A stretch of 64,000 nt of DNA from Bacteroidia bacterium (GTDB taxonomy: Bacteria; Bacteroidota; Bacteroidia; Flavobacteriales; Schleiferiaceae): assembly GCA_030424545.1 (NCBI GenBank), contig JAUHWL010000005.1:1-64000 (forward strand), written 5' to 3'. The position numbers and the translations under genes were made by a program. Below, piece after piece: positions 18,480-28,581 of the stretch. Numbering within the stretch: the stretch's first letter is position 1; every line of letters begins with the position of its first letter. The notes under the pieces were generated by a model. It was not told the DNA's origin. It did no database searches and was given only the letters and a program-made list of their open reading frames with translations.

Positions 18480-19201
18480 ACAAGGCAAAAAAAATAGCTT
18501 CCTGGGTTGCCGGATGCATGCTGTTTGTGCTGCTTGCCGCTTTTGAGCGCGTTAGCGAAAACAAAACACGCATTCAATTGGTTGAAATAGACATTATTCA
18601 GTCCAACAACCAACACTTTATAAACAACGAAGACATACAAGAAATACTTGATAAACAAGACGATAGCCTGCTGTTTAAAAGCATAAATGCTATTAACACC
18701 GCATTGTTAGAAGAAAGCCTTGAGAATCACCCGTTTGTTGCTGAAGCTGAGGTATTTTCGACCTTAGACGGTTTATTATCCGTACAAGTGGAACAAAAAA
18801 CAGCCATAGCAAGAATCGTTACTCCCACCAAGCACTACTATTTAGATGCCAAAGGCAATCCCTTCCCCACAACTAAAAGCTTCAGTGCGCGCGTTCCTGT
18901 TATTACAGGAGCCACCGATAGCACCTCTGTTTTTATGGCAAACGCTCTTTTACAAACAATAGACAACACAACATACTTTACCAATTGGTTGGCAGAAATA
19001 CATGTTACAAGCACATCTCAAATAGAATTAATTCCTGTTAAGGGAAAACACCGAGTAATTTTTGGCACCGCAGAAGATGCAAGTGAAAAATTAATGAAGC
19101 TAGAAGGTTTTTATAAAAATGTGGTAACAGAAGAAAACCTAAACCAATGGAAAACGCTTAACGTGGCATACAACAAGCTACTTGTAAGCACAAAATATTA
19201 A
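18476..19201 (+). CDS. ftsQ: Cell division protein FtsQ
   Basis: A 241-aa bitopic membrane protein with a hydrophobic segment at about residues 8-22 and an extracytoplasmic POTRA-like region (INNEDIQEIL..., then the NHPFVAEAEV and VQVEQKTAIARI strands). FtsQ links early and late divisome proteins. The family is poorly conserved; position between murC and ftsA strengthens the call. It ends 4 bp before ftsA. Confidence 0.88.
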   Translation: MNKAKKIASWVAGCMLFVLLAAFERVSENKTRIQLVEIDIIQSNNQHFINNEDIQEILDKQDDSLLFKSINAINTALLEESLENHPFVAEAEVFSTLDGLLSVQVEQKTAIARIVTPTKHYYLDAKGNPFPTTKSFSARVPVITGATDSTSVFMANALLQTIDNTTYFTNWLAEIHVTSTSQIELIPVKGKHRVIFGTAEDASEKLMKLEGFYKNVVTEENLNQWKTLNVAYNKLLVSTKY

Positions 19202-19205
19202 TGCA

Positions 19206-20582
19206 ATGGAGAAGAAGATAGCGGTAGGACTTGATATTGGAACGACCAAAATTGTGGCCGTAATTGGTCATGCCAATGAGCATAAAAAAATTGAAATCTT
19301 AGGCATAGGAAAAGCCAAATCTATGGGGGTAAATAGAGGTGTTGTTAGCAACATTACCCAAACCATAGAAAGTATTGAAGAAGCTGTAAGAGAAGCCGAA
19401 AATCACAGCGGATTAAAAATTAGAGATGTAGTTGTGGGCATTGCCGGCCAGCATATACGTAGCACCCAACATAGCGATTATATAAACCGAGAGGATGCAG
19501 AAAGCATTATAGAAGATTCTGATATTGATAAAATAATTGGCAACGTTCACAACTTGGTAATGATGCCGGGCGAAGAAATTTTACACGTTCTGCCGCAAGA
19601 ATATAGAGTAGATAGCCAAGGTGATGTAAAAGATCCTCGCGGTATGTATGGCGGTCGCTTAGAAGCAAACTTCCACATTGTTGTGGGACAAGTATCATCT
19701 ATAAAAAATGTTGGCCGTTGCGTAAAACAATCAGACTTAAACGTAAAGGGCATAACGTTAGAACCACTTGCAAGTGCTGAGGCAGTTTTAAGCCCAGAAG
19801 AAAAAGAAGCTGGAGTTATTTTGGTTGATATAGGTGGCGGCACAACTGATGTTGCCATTTTTAAAGATGGCATTATTAGACATACAGCCGTAATTCCGTT
19901 AGGCGGAAAAATAATTACAGAAGACATTAAAGAAGGTTGCGAGATTATTGAAAAACAAGCCGAGACATTAAAAGTGCGGTTTGGCTCTTGCTGGCCTGGC
20001 GAAAACAGCGAAAAAGAGATTGTATCTATTCCTGGTTTGCGCGGCCGCGAACCCAAAGAAATTTCGCTAAAAACGCTTTCTCAAATCATTCATGCCCGCA
20101 TGAAAGAAATTATTGAAGCCGTTTTTCAAGAAGTTAGAAACTACGGATTTCAAGAATCTCGCAAACGCCTTATAGCCGGTATTGTATTAACCGGAGGTGG
20201 TGCCCAGCTTAAACATCTAACCCAGTTGTTTGAGTACGTTACTGGCATGAGCAGCCGCATTGGCTACCCTAGCGAACATCTGGCCGCAGGTAGCGAACAA
20301 GAAAGCAGCAGCCCCCAATTTGCAACAGCAGTTGGTTTGGTAATGCGTGGCATAGCAGACAAAGACATTACCCGCTCTATGGCCATTACGCCAGAAGAGC
20401 TTGAAAAAGAATACGAACCCGAACCCGTAGAAACTCCTATTGTAGAAGAGGTGCAATCGCCTCCAGAAGCAATAGAAGAAACGAAGGAGGAGGAGAAAGT
20501 GGAAAACAAAAAACAAAAAGGTTCTTTCTGGGAAAAATGGAGCAAATCCTTTCTTTCTTTTTTAGAAAATGATGTAGAATAA
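19206..20582 (+). CDS. ftsA: Cell division actin-like ATPase FtsA
   Basis: FtsA anchors FtsZ to the membrane. The 458-aa protein has phosphate-1 motif GLDIGTTKIVAVIG, the SHS2/1C domain with GIAGQHI, phosphate-2 LVDIGGGTTDVAIF and adenosine motif VLTGGGAQLKHL. An acidic linker (about 395-435) leads to a C-terminal amphipathic helix, GSFWEKWSKSFLSFLEN, the membrane-targeting sequence. It lies 20 bp before ftsZ. Confidence 0.97.
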   Translation: MEKKIAVGLDIGTTKIVAVIGHANEHKKIEILGIGKAKSMGVNRGVVSNITQTIESIEEAVREAENHSGLKIRDVVVGIAGQHIRSTQHSDYINREDAESIIEDSDIDKIIGNVHNLVMMPGEEILHVLPQEYRVDSQGDVKDPRGMYGGRLEANFHIVVGQVSSIKNVGRCVKQSDLNVKGITLEPLASAEAVLSPEEKEAGVILVDIGGGTTDVAIFKDGIIRHTAVIPLGGKIITEDIKEGCEIIEKQAETLKVRFGSCWPGENSEKEIVSIPGLRGREPKEISLKTLSQIIHARMKEIIEAVFQEVRNYGFQESRKRLIAGIVLTGGGAQLKHLTQLFEYVTGMSSRIGYPSEHLAAGSEQESSSPQFATAVGLVMRGIADKDITRSMAITPEELEKEYEPEPVETPIVEEVQSPPEAIEETKEEEKVENKKQKGSFWEKWSKSFLSFLENDVE

Positions 20583-20602
20583 AACGGCAAATATCGAATA
20601 CA

Positions 20603-22834
20603 ATGGCAGACGAAAATCAAGAAAACGGACTACACTTTGACTTACCCAAAAACAGATCTTCTGTTATAAAAGTTATTGGTGTAGGTGGTGGCGGTAGCAA
20701 CGCAGTAAACCACATGATGGAGATGGGCATTAAAGGTGTAGACTTTATGGTTTGCAACACCGATGCACAGGCACTAGAACACTCTACGGTAAAAAATCGC
20801 ATACAATTAGGCGCAACTCTTACCGAAGGTTTAGGTGCTGGAGCAAATCCGGATGTAGGTAGAGAATCTGCCACAGAAAGTTTAGAAGAAATACGCGAAG
20901 TGCTAAAACACAATACCCGCATGGTATTTATTACCGCAGGTATGGGCGGAGGTACCGGTACAGGTGCCGCACCAGTAATTGCCAAACTGGCCCGCGAAAT
21001 GAATATTTTAACCGTTGCCATTGTTACCAAGCCTTTCCGTTTTGAGGGGAAAATTCGCGCCAAACAAGCACAAGCTGGTATAGATATTCTACGTGAACAT
21101 GTAGATAGTTTGGTTGTCATCAACAACGATAAACTAAGAGAGGTTTATGGCAATCTTAGCTTTCGTTCTGGCTTTGCCAAGGCAGACGAAGTGCTTGCCA
21201 ATGCAGCCAAAGGTATTGCCGAGGTTATTACCTACCACTACACCACCAATATAGATTTGCGCGATGTAAGAACCGTACTAGAAAATAGCGGAACCGCCAT
21301 TATGGGATCGTCTATTGCCGGAGGAGAAAACCGCGCGAACAATGCCGTGAGACAAGCGCTTGACTCTCCATTATTGAACGATAACAACATCAATGGCGCT
21401 AAAAACGTATTGCTACTTATTGTTTCGGGTACGGGAGGGCAAGAAATTACCATGGACGAAATGAGTCTCATCAATGAGCATATTCAGGATGAAGCTGGCG
21501 GAAACGCCAATGTTATTATGGGAATTGGTATTGATGATAAATTGGAAGAAAAAATCTCTGTAACCGTTATTGCAACAGGGTTTCCGCAAAAACAACACGA
21601 TGCACTTTCTGGCCATACACCAAATAAAATTGTGCATCCGCTTAATGAAGACCAACCCATAGAAAAAGACATTTTTGAACGTCCGTTTGCACAAGTAGAA
21701 AGCCCGGAAAAACGTTTAAAGACATATTCTGATGAGCAGCCCGATTTATTCTCGGCCGTAGCGCCAAAGCCTGCCGTTGTACACGATTTGTATGAAGAAG
21801 AGACCAAAACGGAAACACCAGAAACTGAAGCAAAAGCAGAAGTAACCGAGGAGTTTGATTTGGTTGATGAAATGGAAGACGAAAAACAAGAAGAAACCGT
21901 TACTGCTGATGTTGCACCTCAACAAACTGCAATTGTAGAGGAAGAAAAGGCAGAAGATTTTTCTTTTGACATGCAGGAAGAAACCGATGAAGCTGTTTCT
22001 AAAATAACGCTAGAGATTGAAGAAGAGGAAGAAGAAGAGTTCCAAATGGAGGTTGATGTTGATGTTGATGAAGAAGAAAAAACGGAAGATTTTTCTGAAA
22101 ATTTTGAAATAGAGGCTGACGAAGAAGTAACCTTTGAATTGGATGATATTGAAGGTGACGGCATAGAATTACGCGTAGAAAACACCACGAAAACACCTGA
22201 TGAGACAAGAGACGAGAATACAGATTACGATCCGTTTGACTTTAGAATAGACGAAGTAATGGGTGCCGCAGAAGAGGAGCAACCCAAGAAAATTGAGTTG
22301 GAAGAAACGCAGGTTGAAGCCCAAAAGGAAGAAGAAAAAATTTCGGTTGCCGCTTCTGCTTCAGAACCTAAAATAGTACGTCATACACTAGAAGATTTAA
22401 TAGAATTTCAGAAGAACTTAGAAGTTAAAAAGCCGCAGGAACAAACCAAAAATGAGGTTAAAAAAACGGTTGAGCCAAAAGAAGAAAAAGAAGAACTATT
22501 AAACTTTGCCGTATCGGTTAAAGAAACAACCAGCAACGAAGTCATCAGTGCCGATTTAGAGCTAGATACTGACATCATAAACACCCCTATTGGTCCAGCT
22601 TCGCGCAAAAAAATATTAGAGCGTAAAGAAAGACTTGAACAGTACAGCTACAAATTTAGAACGACCAGAAACAAGTATGTAGATAATGAACCTGCTTTTA
22701 AAAGACAAGGATATGATATTGGTGCAGACAATTATTCTAACACTAACAACGTTTCTAAAATGACCATTAGCGGAAAAGGAAACGAAACAGAAATAAAAAC
22801 AAATAATTCGTTTTTACACGATAATGTAGACTAG
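20603..22834 (+). CDS. ftsZ: Cell division protein FtsZ with a long acidic C-terminal tail
   Basis: The tubulin-like GTPase that forms the Z ring. The first 320 or so residues are a full FtsZ core with GGGGSNAVNHM, the tubulin signature GGGTGTGAAPVI and the T7 loop region. Beyond that is a roughly 420-residue tail rich in Glu, Asp, Lys and Thr, including runs such as EIEEEEEEEFQMEVDVDVDEEE, ending in a basic/polar segment near RRKEPAFKRQGY-type residues (here PAFKRQGYDIGADN). At 743 aa it is about twice the usual FtsZ length; extended tails are known in Bacteroidota but this one is long. It is the last gene of the dcw transcript. Confidence 0.96.
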   Translation: MADENQENGLHFDLPKNRSSVIKVIGVGGGGSNAVNHMMEMGIKGVDFMVCNTDAQALEHSTVKNRIQLGATLTEGLGAGANPDVGRESATESLEEIREVLKHNTRMVFITAGMGGGTGTGAAPVIAKLAREMNILTVAIVTKPFRFEGKIRAKQAQAGIDILREHVDSLVVINNDKLREVYGNLSFRSGFAKADEVLANAAKGIAEVITYHYTTNIDLRDVRTVLENSGTAIMGSSIAGGENRANNAVRQALDSPLLNDNNINGAKNVLLLIVSGTGGQEITMDEMSLINEHIQDEAGGNANVIMGIGIDDKLEEKISVTVIATGFPQKQHDALSGHTPNKIVHPLNEDQPIEKDIFERPFAQVESPEKRLKTYSDEQPDLFSAVAPKPAVVHDLYEEETKTETPETEAKAEVTEEFDLVDEMEDEKQEETVTADVAPQQTAIVEEEKAEDFSFDMQEETDEAVSKITLEIEEEEEEEFQMEVDVDVDEEEKTEDFSENFEIEADEEVTFELDDIEGDGIELRVENTTKTPDETRDENTDYDPFDFRIDEVMGAAEEEQPKKIELEETQVEAQKEEEKISVAASASEPKIVRHTLEDLIEFQKNLEVKKPQEQTKNEVKKTVEPKEEKEELLNFAVSVKETTSNEVISADLELDTDIINTPIGPASRKKILERKERLEQYSYKFRTTRNKYVDNEPAFKRQGYDIGADNYSNTNNVSKMTISGKGNETEIKTNNSFLHDNVD

Positions 22835-22855
22835 CAGGAAAACTCTTCTACAAAA

Positions 22856-22890
22856 AAAAGACGGCTCTATTTTTATAGAGTCGTTTTTGA
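22856..22890 (+). terminator. Terminator after ftsZ / dcw operon
   Basis: ACGGCTCTAT and ATAGAGTCGT form a stem with an A-run before and a T-run after, 24 bp past the ftsZ stop. Confidence 0.8.
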
Positions 22891-22933
22891 TTTTATACAA
22901 CAACCACTTAAAAATAAAACGGGCAAAACCTTG

Positions 22934-22941
22934 TAAATTTG
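22934..22941 (+). promoter_or_regulatory. -7 element for the yqeY gene
   Basis: TAAATTTG, a perfect match to TAnnTTTG followed by CCGCC, lies 21 bp upstream of the ATG at 22963. The -33 region has no clear TTTG. Confidence 0.5.
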
Positions 22942-22962
22942 CCGCCTTAAACAGAAAATATT

Positions 22963-23412
22963 ATGAGCTTAGAAACACAAATAATGGATGATATGAAGGC
23001 CGCTATGCGTAACAAAGACAAAGTTGCTCTAGAGGCTATTCGCGCCATTAAAGGCGCTTTAATCCTTGCTAAAACAGAAGCCGGAGCAACAGGCGAAATG
23101 AGCGAAGCAGATGAAATTGCAATTTTAAGTAAACTTAAAAAACAACGTGCCGATGCGGCCGCTATATATAGAACCCAAAACAGAGCCGATCTTGCAGAGC
23201 CAGAAGAGGCACAAATTGCCATTATAGAAAACTACCTACCTGCTCAACTAAGCGAAGAAAAAGTAAAAGAAACCATTGCAGCCATTATTGCCCAAACAGG
23301 AGCCGAAGGCATGAAGGACATGGGCAAAGTTATGGGCATGGCAAATAAAGAAATGGCAGGCAAAGCCGATGGAAAAACCATTTCTACCATTGTAAAATCT
23401 TTACTTTCTTAA
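22963..23412 (+). CDS. GatB/YqeY domain-containing protein
   Basis: A 149-aa soluble protein matching the YqeY family, a stand-alone version of the tRNA-binding tail domain of GatB: it begins with LETQIMDDMKAAMRNKDK and contains KLKKQRADAAAIY, ENYLPAQLSEE and GKVMGMANKEMAGKADG. The family's function is unclear; binding of tRNA is suggested by homology to GatB. It has its own -7 element after the ftsZ terminator. Confidence 0.93.
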   Translation: MSLETQIMDDMKAAMRNKDKVALEAIRAIKGALILAKTEAGATGEMSEADEIAILSKLKKQRADAAAIYRTQNRADLAEPEEAQIAIIENYLPAQLSEEKVKETIAAIIAQTGAEGMKDMGKVMGMANKEMAGKADGKTISTIVKSLLS

Positions 23413-23434
23413 CTTAGCACACAAAACAAATATT

Positions 23435-23605
23435 ATGGGAGGAGTTATAGGATTTTTAGCATTGCTAGGCGCTATTTGGGTAATTTATGATTTGTGGACC
23501 AACAACACCAAGCTAACTCAAACAGAAAAATTGGTTTGGACAATTTGCGCCATATTCTTCAATTTAATAACGGCAATCATTTACTATTTTACACAGAAAA
23601 AGTAG
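23435..23605 (+). CDS. Small two-helix membrane protein (PLDc_N-like)
   Basis: A 56-aa ORF starting ATG GGA GGA and ending TAG encodes two hydrophobic helices (about residues 3-19 and 36-51) joined by a short polar loop containing TNNTKLTQTEK. The pattern (helix, YDLW, polar turn, W-x-I helix, YYF, basic end) resembles the small phospholipase D N-terminal (PLDc_N) domain found as stand-alone membrane peptides. No function can be given. It is 22 bp after yqeY and is followed by a terminator, so the two are probably co-transcribed. Confidence 0.72.
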   Translation: MGGVIGFLALLGAIWVIYDLWTNNTKLTQTEKLVWTICAIFFNLITAIIYYFTQKK

Positions 23606-23628
23606 CACACAATTTTTGTTGAAAAGCC

Positions 23629-23662
23629 AATGCGGTAGATTTTTCTGCCGCATTTTTTTTTA
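23629..23662. terminator. Terminator between the small membrane protein gene and the convergent T9SS cargo gene
   Basis: AATGCGGTAGA and TCTGCCGCATT form an 11-bp stem (one mismatch) with a 4-nt loop and a strong T-run on the + strand. It overlaps the last codons of the convergent gene ending at 23660. Confidence 0.8.
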
Positions 23663-25912
23663 TAACAATATCTGCAATAGCCCTTGCTTTGATTTTATTT
23701 CTTCGTCAAAACCGCTGTATTCAATGTAGTATGTATAAACACCATCATTCAATTCACCCTCAAAAGTGCCGTCCCACTTAAAGTATGGGTTCTTGCTGTG
23801 GAACACAATGTTGCCCCAACGATTAAATATTTTTATATCAAAATTGGTGATGTCGCAATTCACGCCAATTTCAAAAACATCGTTTTTAAAGTCGCCATTG
23901 GGTGTAAACGAGTTGGGAACAAACAAATAGCAAGGTTCATCGCACACCTCAGTTAAAACATCAATTTCATGCACGGTAGAATCTCCGCAAGGCGAAATGG
24001 TATAAAACGAAACTTGCGTTTCCAAACGAAACGTATATGAGTTTAAGGTAGATCCATTGGGCCATAAAAAAGTATAATCGCCCTCTGGAAACTCAACGTA
24101 CAATGGTGTTTCTACACACTTTTTTATTTCATCTACAAAAATGGGTGGCGAGTAAGATTTTACCGTAACAACCACATTGTCCGTTCCCGTGCAACCTGCA
24201 CTATCGGCCGTTACACTTACCGTTTGCGATGATGTTACAAAGATAGAATCGGCCGTAGCGCCCGTGCTCCAAGTGTAACTTTTGGTTGGGTGGTAATAAA
24301 AATCTTTGATCCAACGCTCATCTTGGGCACAAATGGTAAAATCCGACCCAAGGTTTACACGTACGTTTTTCTCAATTACCAAAACAGTATCGTAAGCCGT
24401 ACAGCCCGCGCTATCTACACGTACATAATACGTGCCGGGGGCAGTAACTTGCAAAGAATCAACAGTGCTGCCTGTATTCCAAGTGTACGTTTTTGTAGGA
24501 GAAAAATGTGCGTCTTTAATCCAAACACTTAGTGGGCTGCATGCTTGAATATCGGCACCTAGATCTACCTGCGTATTTATTTCTGTTACTACAATTGTAT
24601 CATATTTTATACAACCCAAACTATCAGTCTGTACATAATATGTTCCGGGCAGAGTAATTAATAAAGAATCTGCCATGCTGCCGGTATTCCAAGTGTAATT
24701 TTTTGACGGATGAAAAAACTTGTCTTTTAACCAGATGCTCACAGGAAAGCACGTGTCTATATCAACACTAAGATCTACGCGGCATAATTGGGGTTCGTGA
24801 ATATAGTACTCTTTATAATTGGCGTGCTGAGGAAATTCCGCAACATTACCTACCACAGAAACAGGCGAAATTGATGTCCAAATATTGTCATCATTTCCAC
24901 TGCGCTGAAACACAGACATACCACTATGGTAATTGTTTATTTTTAGCCTGAATGTTTTTATAGAGTTATCTGTTTTTGCCAGAAAAACGCCAAAATAATT
25001 TTGCAAGCTTGCATTGGCTGGCAATCCAAAAGTTGAATTTGGCGCAGATAAAACATCGTACACCTGCACACCTAATGTGTTTTGCGAAATGTTTGAAACC
25101 TCTATTTGCTTGCCCGTTGTAAGGGTTTGTGAGAATGACGAAACGCCCGAATTTGAATACGAATAGTACGAAGTATCGCCAATGGAGGCGCCTGAAACAG
25201 GCATCAGTTTGGCACCTACAAAAACGCCATTATAATTATTAGGTGAACCATCAAATATCTGGTTGCCTACACTTGTATCAAAATTATAATATCCCAACAG
25301 TAAGTTTTTGTTTGGGTTTGTTTTGCGGCAAACTAAATTGCGCACTTCCGCAGCTGTTAATGCTTTATTCCAAATGGTTACTTCATCAATTTGACCTGTA
25401 AAATATTCTATGCCATTTCCTCCACTTGTTTTTCCAAATGCGCCATCGCCTGTTTGCGACTGAAACCAAGGTCCACCGCTACCATCTGCAAAAGAAGAAA
25501 CCAATACTCCGTTCACGTAGATTTGGCCCGAAGTAAGGCTCGTCATTACAATGGCGCAATGCACCCATGTATTTAAGAATGCGTGGTTTCCGCTAGAGAT
25601 GATAGACCTTCGATCACTCGAAGCAAATCCAGTTCCATCTCCATAAGAAATAGCAATCTGACCAGGGCCGGTTACTTGAACCCAAACACCAGAATACCCC
25701 GTTGAATAATAATTGGAAAGAAATATCCGTGCATATAGAGAGTTTGAACGCTTAACCCAACATGTAAAAGTCATAGGGTTAGACATTACACGGTAACTTG
25801 AATCTAAATCTATGAATGAGCTACCGTTGAATTGCGCGGCATCTCCGCTTCCTTGAGCGCAAACATTTTGTGTAAAAACAGCCAAAAACATCAACACAAA
25901 AAAATGTTTCAT
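23660..25912 (-). CDS. LamG-domain T9SS type B secreted protein
   Basis: A 750-aa exported protein. A signal peptide (MKHFFVLMFLAVFTQNVCAQ) leads to a LamG/concanavalin-like lectin domain (about residues 28-215) with typical FTCWVKR, WVHCAIV, IYVNGV and IDEVTIWNKAL strands. Three tandem repeats of about 70 residues follow (near 379, 448 and 519), each with V-D/N-L-G/S-x-D, a W-x-K-D turn, YTWNTG and a DSxGC strand. The last 90 residues are the gliding-motility-associated CHU_C sorting domain: VPNSFTPNGDFKNDVF, FNRWGNIVF, WDGTFEGELNDGVYTYYIEY. It is probably a T9SS-exported surface adhesin. The ATG at 25912 is preferred over a TTG two codons upstream. Confidence 0.9.
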   Translation of the reverse strand: MKHFFVLMFLAVFTQNVCAQGSGDAAQFNGSSFIDLDSSYRVMSNPMTFTCWVKRSNSLYARIFLSNYYSTGYSGVWVQVTGPGQIAISYGDGTGFASSDRRSIISSGNHAFLNTWVHCAIVMTSLTSGQIYVNGVLVSSFADGSGGPWFQSQTGDGAFGKTSGGNGIEYFTGQIDEVTIWNKALTAAEVRNLVCRKTNPNKNLLLGYYNFDTSVGNQIFDGSPNNYNGVFVGAKLMPVSGASIGDTSYYSYSNSGVSSFSQTLTTGKQIEVSNISQNTLGVQVYDVLSAPNSTFGLPANASLQNYFGVFLAKTDNSIKTFRLKINNYHSGMSVFQRSGNDDNIWTSISPVSVVGNVAEFPQHANYKEYYIHEPQLCRVDLSVDIDTCFPVSIWLKDKFFHPSKNYTWNTGSMADSLLITLPGTYYVQTDSLGCIKYDTIVVTEINTQVDLGADIQACSPLSVWIKDAHFSPTKTYTWNTGSTVDSLQVTAPGTYYVRVDSAGCTAYDTVLVIEKNVRVNLGSDFTICAQDERWIKDFYYHPTKSYTWSTGATADSIFVTSSQTVSVTADSAGCTGTDNVVVTVKSYSPPIFVDEIKKCVETPLYVEFPEGDYTFLWPNGSTLNSYTFRLETQVSFYTISPCGDSTVHEIDVLTEVCDEPCYLFVPNSFTPNGDFKNDVFEIGVNCDITNFDIKIFNRWGNIVFHSKNPYFKWDGTFEGELNDGVYTYYIEYSGFDEEIKSKQGLLQILL

Positions 25913-25980
25913 CAGCAAAAGATTAATCCGTTAAGTAGAAGCTCAAAAATAGCTTTTATCAACTATTAAACAGCTTTTAC

Positions 25981-26017
25981 AAAAAAAATGCCCCAGCTTT
26001 TGCTGAGGCATTTTTGA
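25981..26017 (-). terminator. Terminator after groEL
   Basis: TGCCCCAGC and GCTGAGGCA pair around a short TTTT loop (one G-U pair on transcription from the minus strand), with the T-run on the minus-strand side. It follows the groEL stop by about 20 bp. Confidence 0.85.
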
Positions 26018-26036
26018 TTTACTTATTGCATTTGGC

Positions 26037-27677
<1,641 letters not shown>

Positions 27678-27717
27678 TTATACTTTAATTTTTAAAAAAT
27701 GAATCGTTTAAACGCGC

Positions 27718-27996
27718 TTATATAATTGCAAGCACATCTGCCTCGCGCATAATTAAATAATCGATGCCCTGATATTTAAGTTCTGTTCCTGCGTATTTGC
27801 CGTACAAAACTTTGTCTCCAACTTTTACAGTCATAGGCTCATCTGGTTTACCATTTCCCATAGCTACAATTGTTCCTTCTTGAGGTTTTTCTTGTGCTGT
27901 ATCAGGAATAATAATACCAGATGCCGTTTTAGTTTCGGCTGCAGAAGCTTTAATAATAACTCGATCTGCAAGTGGGCGAATATTTAAATCTGCCAT
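27718..27996 (-). CDS. groS: Co-chaperonin GroES
   Basis: A 92-aa GroES with [10 protein letters not shown] at the start, the mobile loop [21 protein letters not shown] and [14 protein letters not shown]. It caps GroEL. It is preceded by a 220-bp intergenic region holding the secG terminator and a sigma-54-like promoter. Confidence 0.98.
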   Translation of the reverse strand: MADLNIRPLADRVIIKASAAETKTASGIIIPDTAQEKPQEGTIVAMGNGKPDEPMTVKVGDKVLYGKYAGTELKYQGIDYLIMREADVLAII

Positions 27997-28041
27997 TTTA
28001 TAATTTTTTTAGGTTAAACATTTTTTACAGTAGGGTGATAG

Positions 28042-28057
28042 GCGAATAATGTGCCAA
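28042..28057 (-). promoter_or_regulatory. Sigma-54-type (-24/-12) promoter upstream of groES
   Basis: On the minus strand TTGGCAC is followed by 5 nt and TCGC. This matches the sigma-54 consensus TGGCAC-N5-TTGC with one mismatch and the exact GG-GC spacing. The predicted start is near 28030, giving a leader of about 35 nt before the groES ATG at 27996. It lies downstream of the secG terminator, so it would serve groES-groEL. Confidence 0.6.
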
Positions 28058-28099
28058 TTGGACGTTACGCCAGATGATGTTGGTTAATCATTTTAAATT

Positions 28100-28113
28100 C
28101 TGACAGGCTGACA
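28100..28113. repeat. Direct repeat CTGACA-GG-CTGACA, candidate activator site
   Basis: Two CTGACA copies with an 8-bp period, about 45 bp upstream of the -24 element of the groES promoter (TGTCAG on the promoter's strand). Enhancer-binding proteins bind upstream of sigma-54 promoters, so this is a candidate site, though 8-bp direct repeats are atypical for such sites. Confidence 0.35.
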
Positions 28114-28164
28114 TTTTTTTGCGAATCGGCCTTGCTTAATGTGGCAGAATTCGGCACACTTGGC

Positions 28165-28198
28165 AAAAAAAAAGACTGCTTAAACAGCAGTCTTTTTA
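28165..28198 (-). terminator. Terminator after secG (end of miaB-secG operon)
   Basis: AGACTGCT and AGCAGTCT with a 5-nt loop, flanked by an A-run that reads as a T-run of nine on the minus strand, about 20 bp after the secG stop. Confidence 0.85.
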
Positions 28199-28216
28199 TA
28201 GGTTTATCTTAATATT

Positions 28217-28579
28217 TTAATCTACACTTTCTGGTAAATCTTCGTCAGGTGCAGAAGCTGGAACAGGTGCAGGTTGTTGCGTTGGCATTATCATATCATC
28301 AACTTGTTCTGTCATATCACTTTCGTCACTAGCTTGTGTGTTGCTCGTGGTATTAAACATGTTCATAGAAAGTACCAATACAAAAAGCGCAATGGCTAAT
28401 CCCCAAGTAGATTTATCTAAGAAATCTGTGGTTTTTTTAACGCCACCAAACATTTGTGCGTTGCCACCACCTCCACCAAAAGCAGAACCTAATCCGCCTC
28501 CTTTAGGGTTTTGAACTAATATAATTAGCGTGAGCAAAAGGCACACAACAACAATTAAAATGGTAAATAACAGTATCAT
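28217..28579 (-). CDS. secG: Preprotein translocase subunit SecG
   Basis: A 120-aa SecG with two membrane helices (about 2-20 and 53-72) around the conserved QNPKGGGLGSAFGGGG loop. SecG assists SecYE during export. The C-terminal tail (about 75-120) is acidic and Pro-rich, longer than in E. coli. It starts 2 bp after the upstream gene and is last in the operon. Confidence 0.94.
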   Translation of the reverse strand: MILLFTILIVVVCLLLTLIILVQNPKGGGLGSAFGGGGGNAQMFGGVKKTTDFLDKSTWGLAIALFVLVLSMNMFNTTSNTQASDESDMTEQVDDMIMPTQQPAPVPASAPDEDLPESVD

Positions 28580-28581
28580 AA

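Noticed and set aside
21919-22188. Serine-rich minus-strand ORF inside ftsZ
   Set aside because: It is the reverse complement of the Glu/Asp-rich FtsZ tail (GAA/GAT read as TTC/ATC); low complexity explains the open frame.
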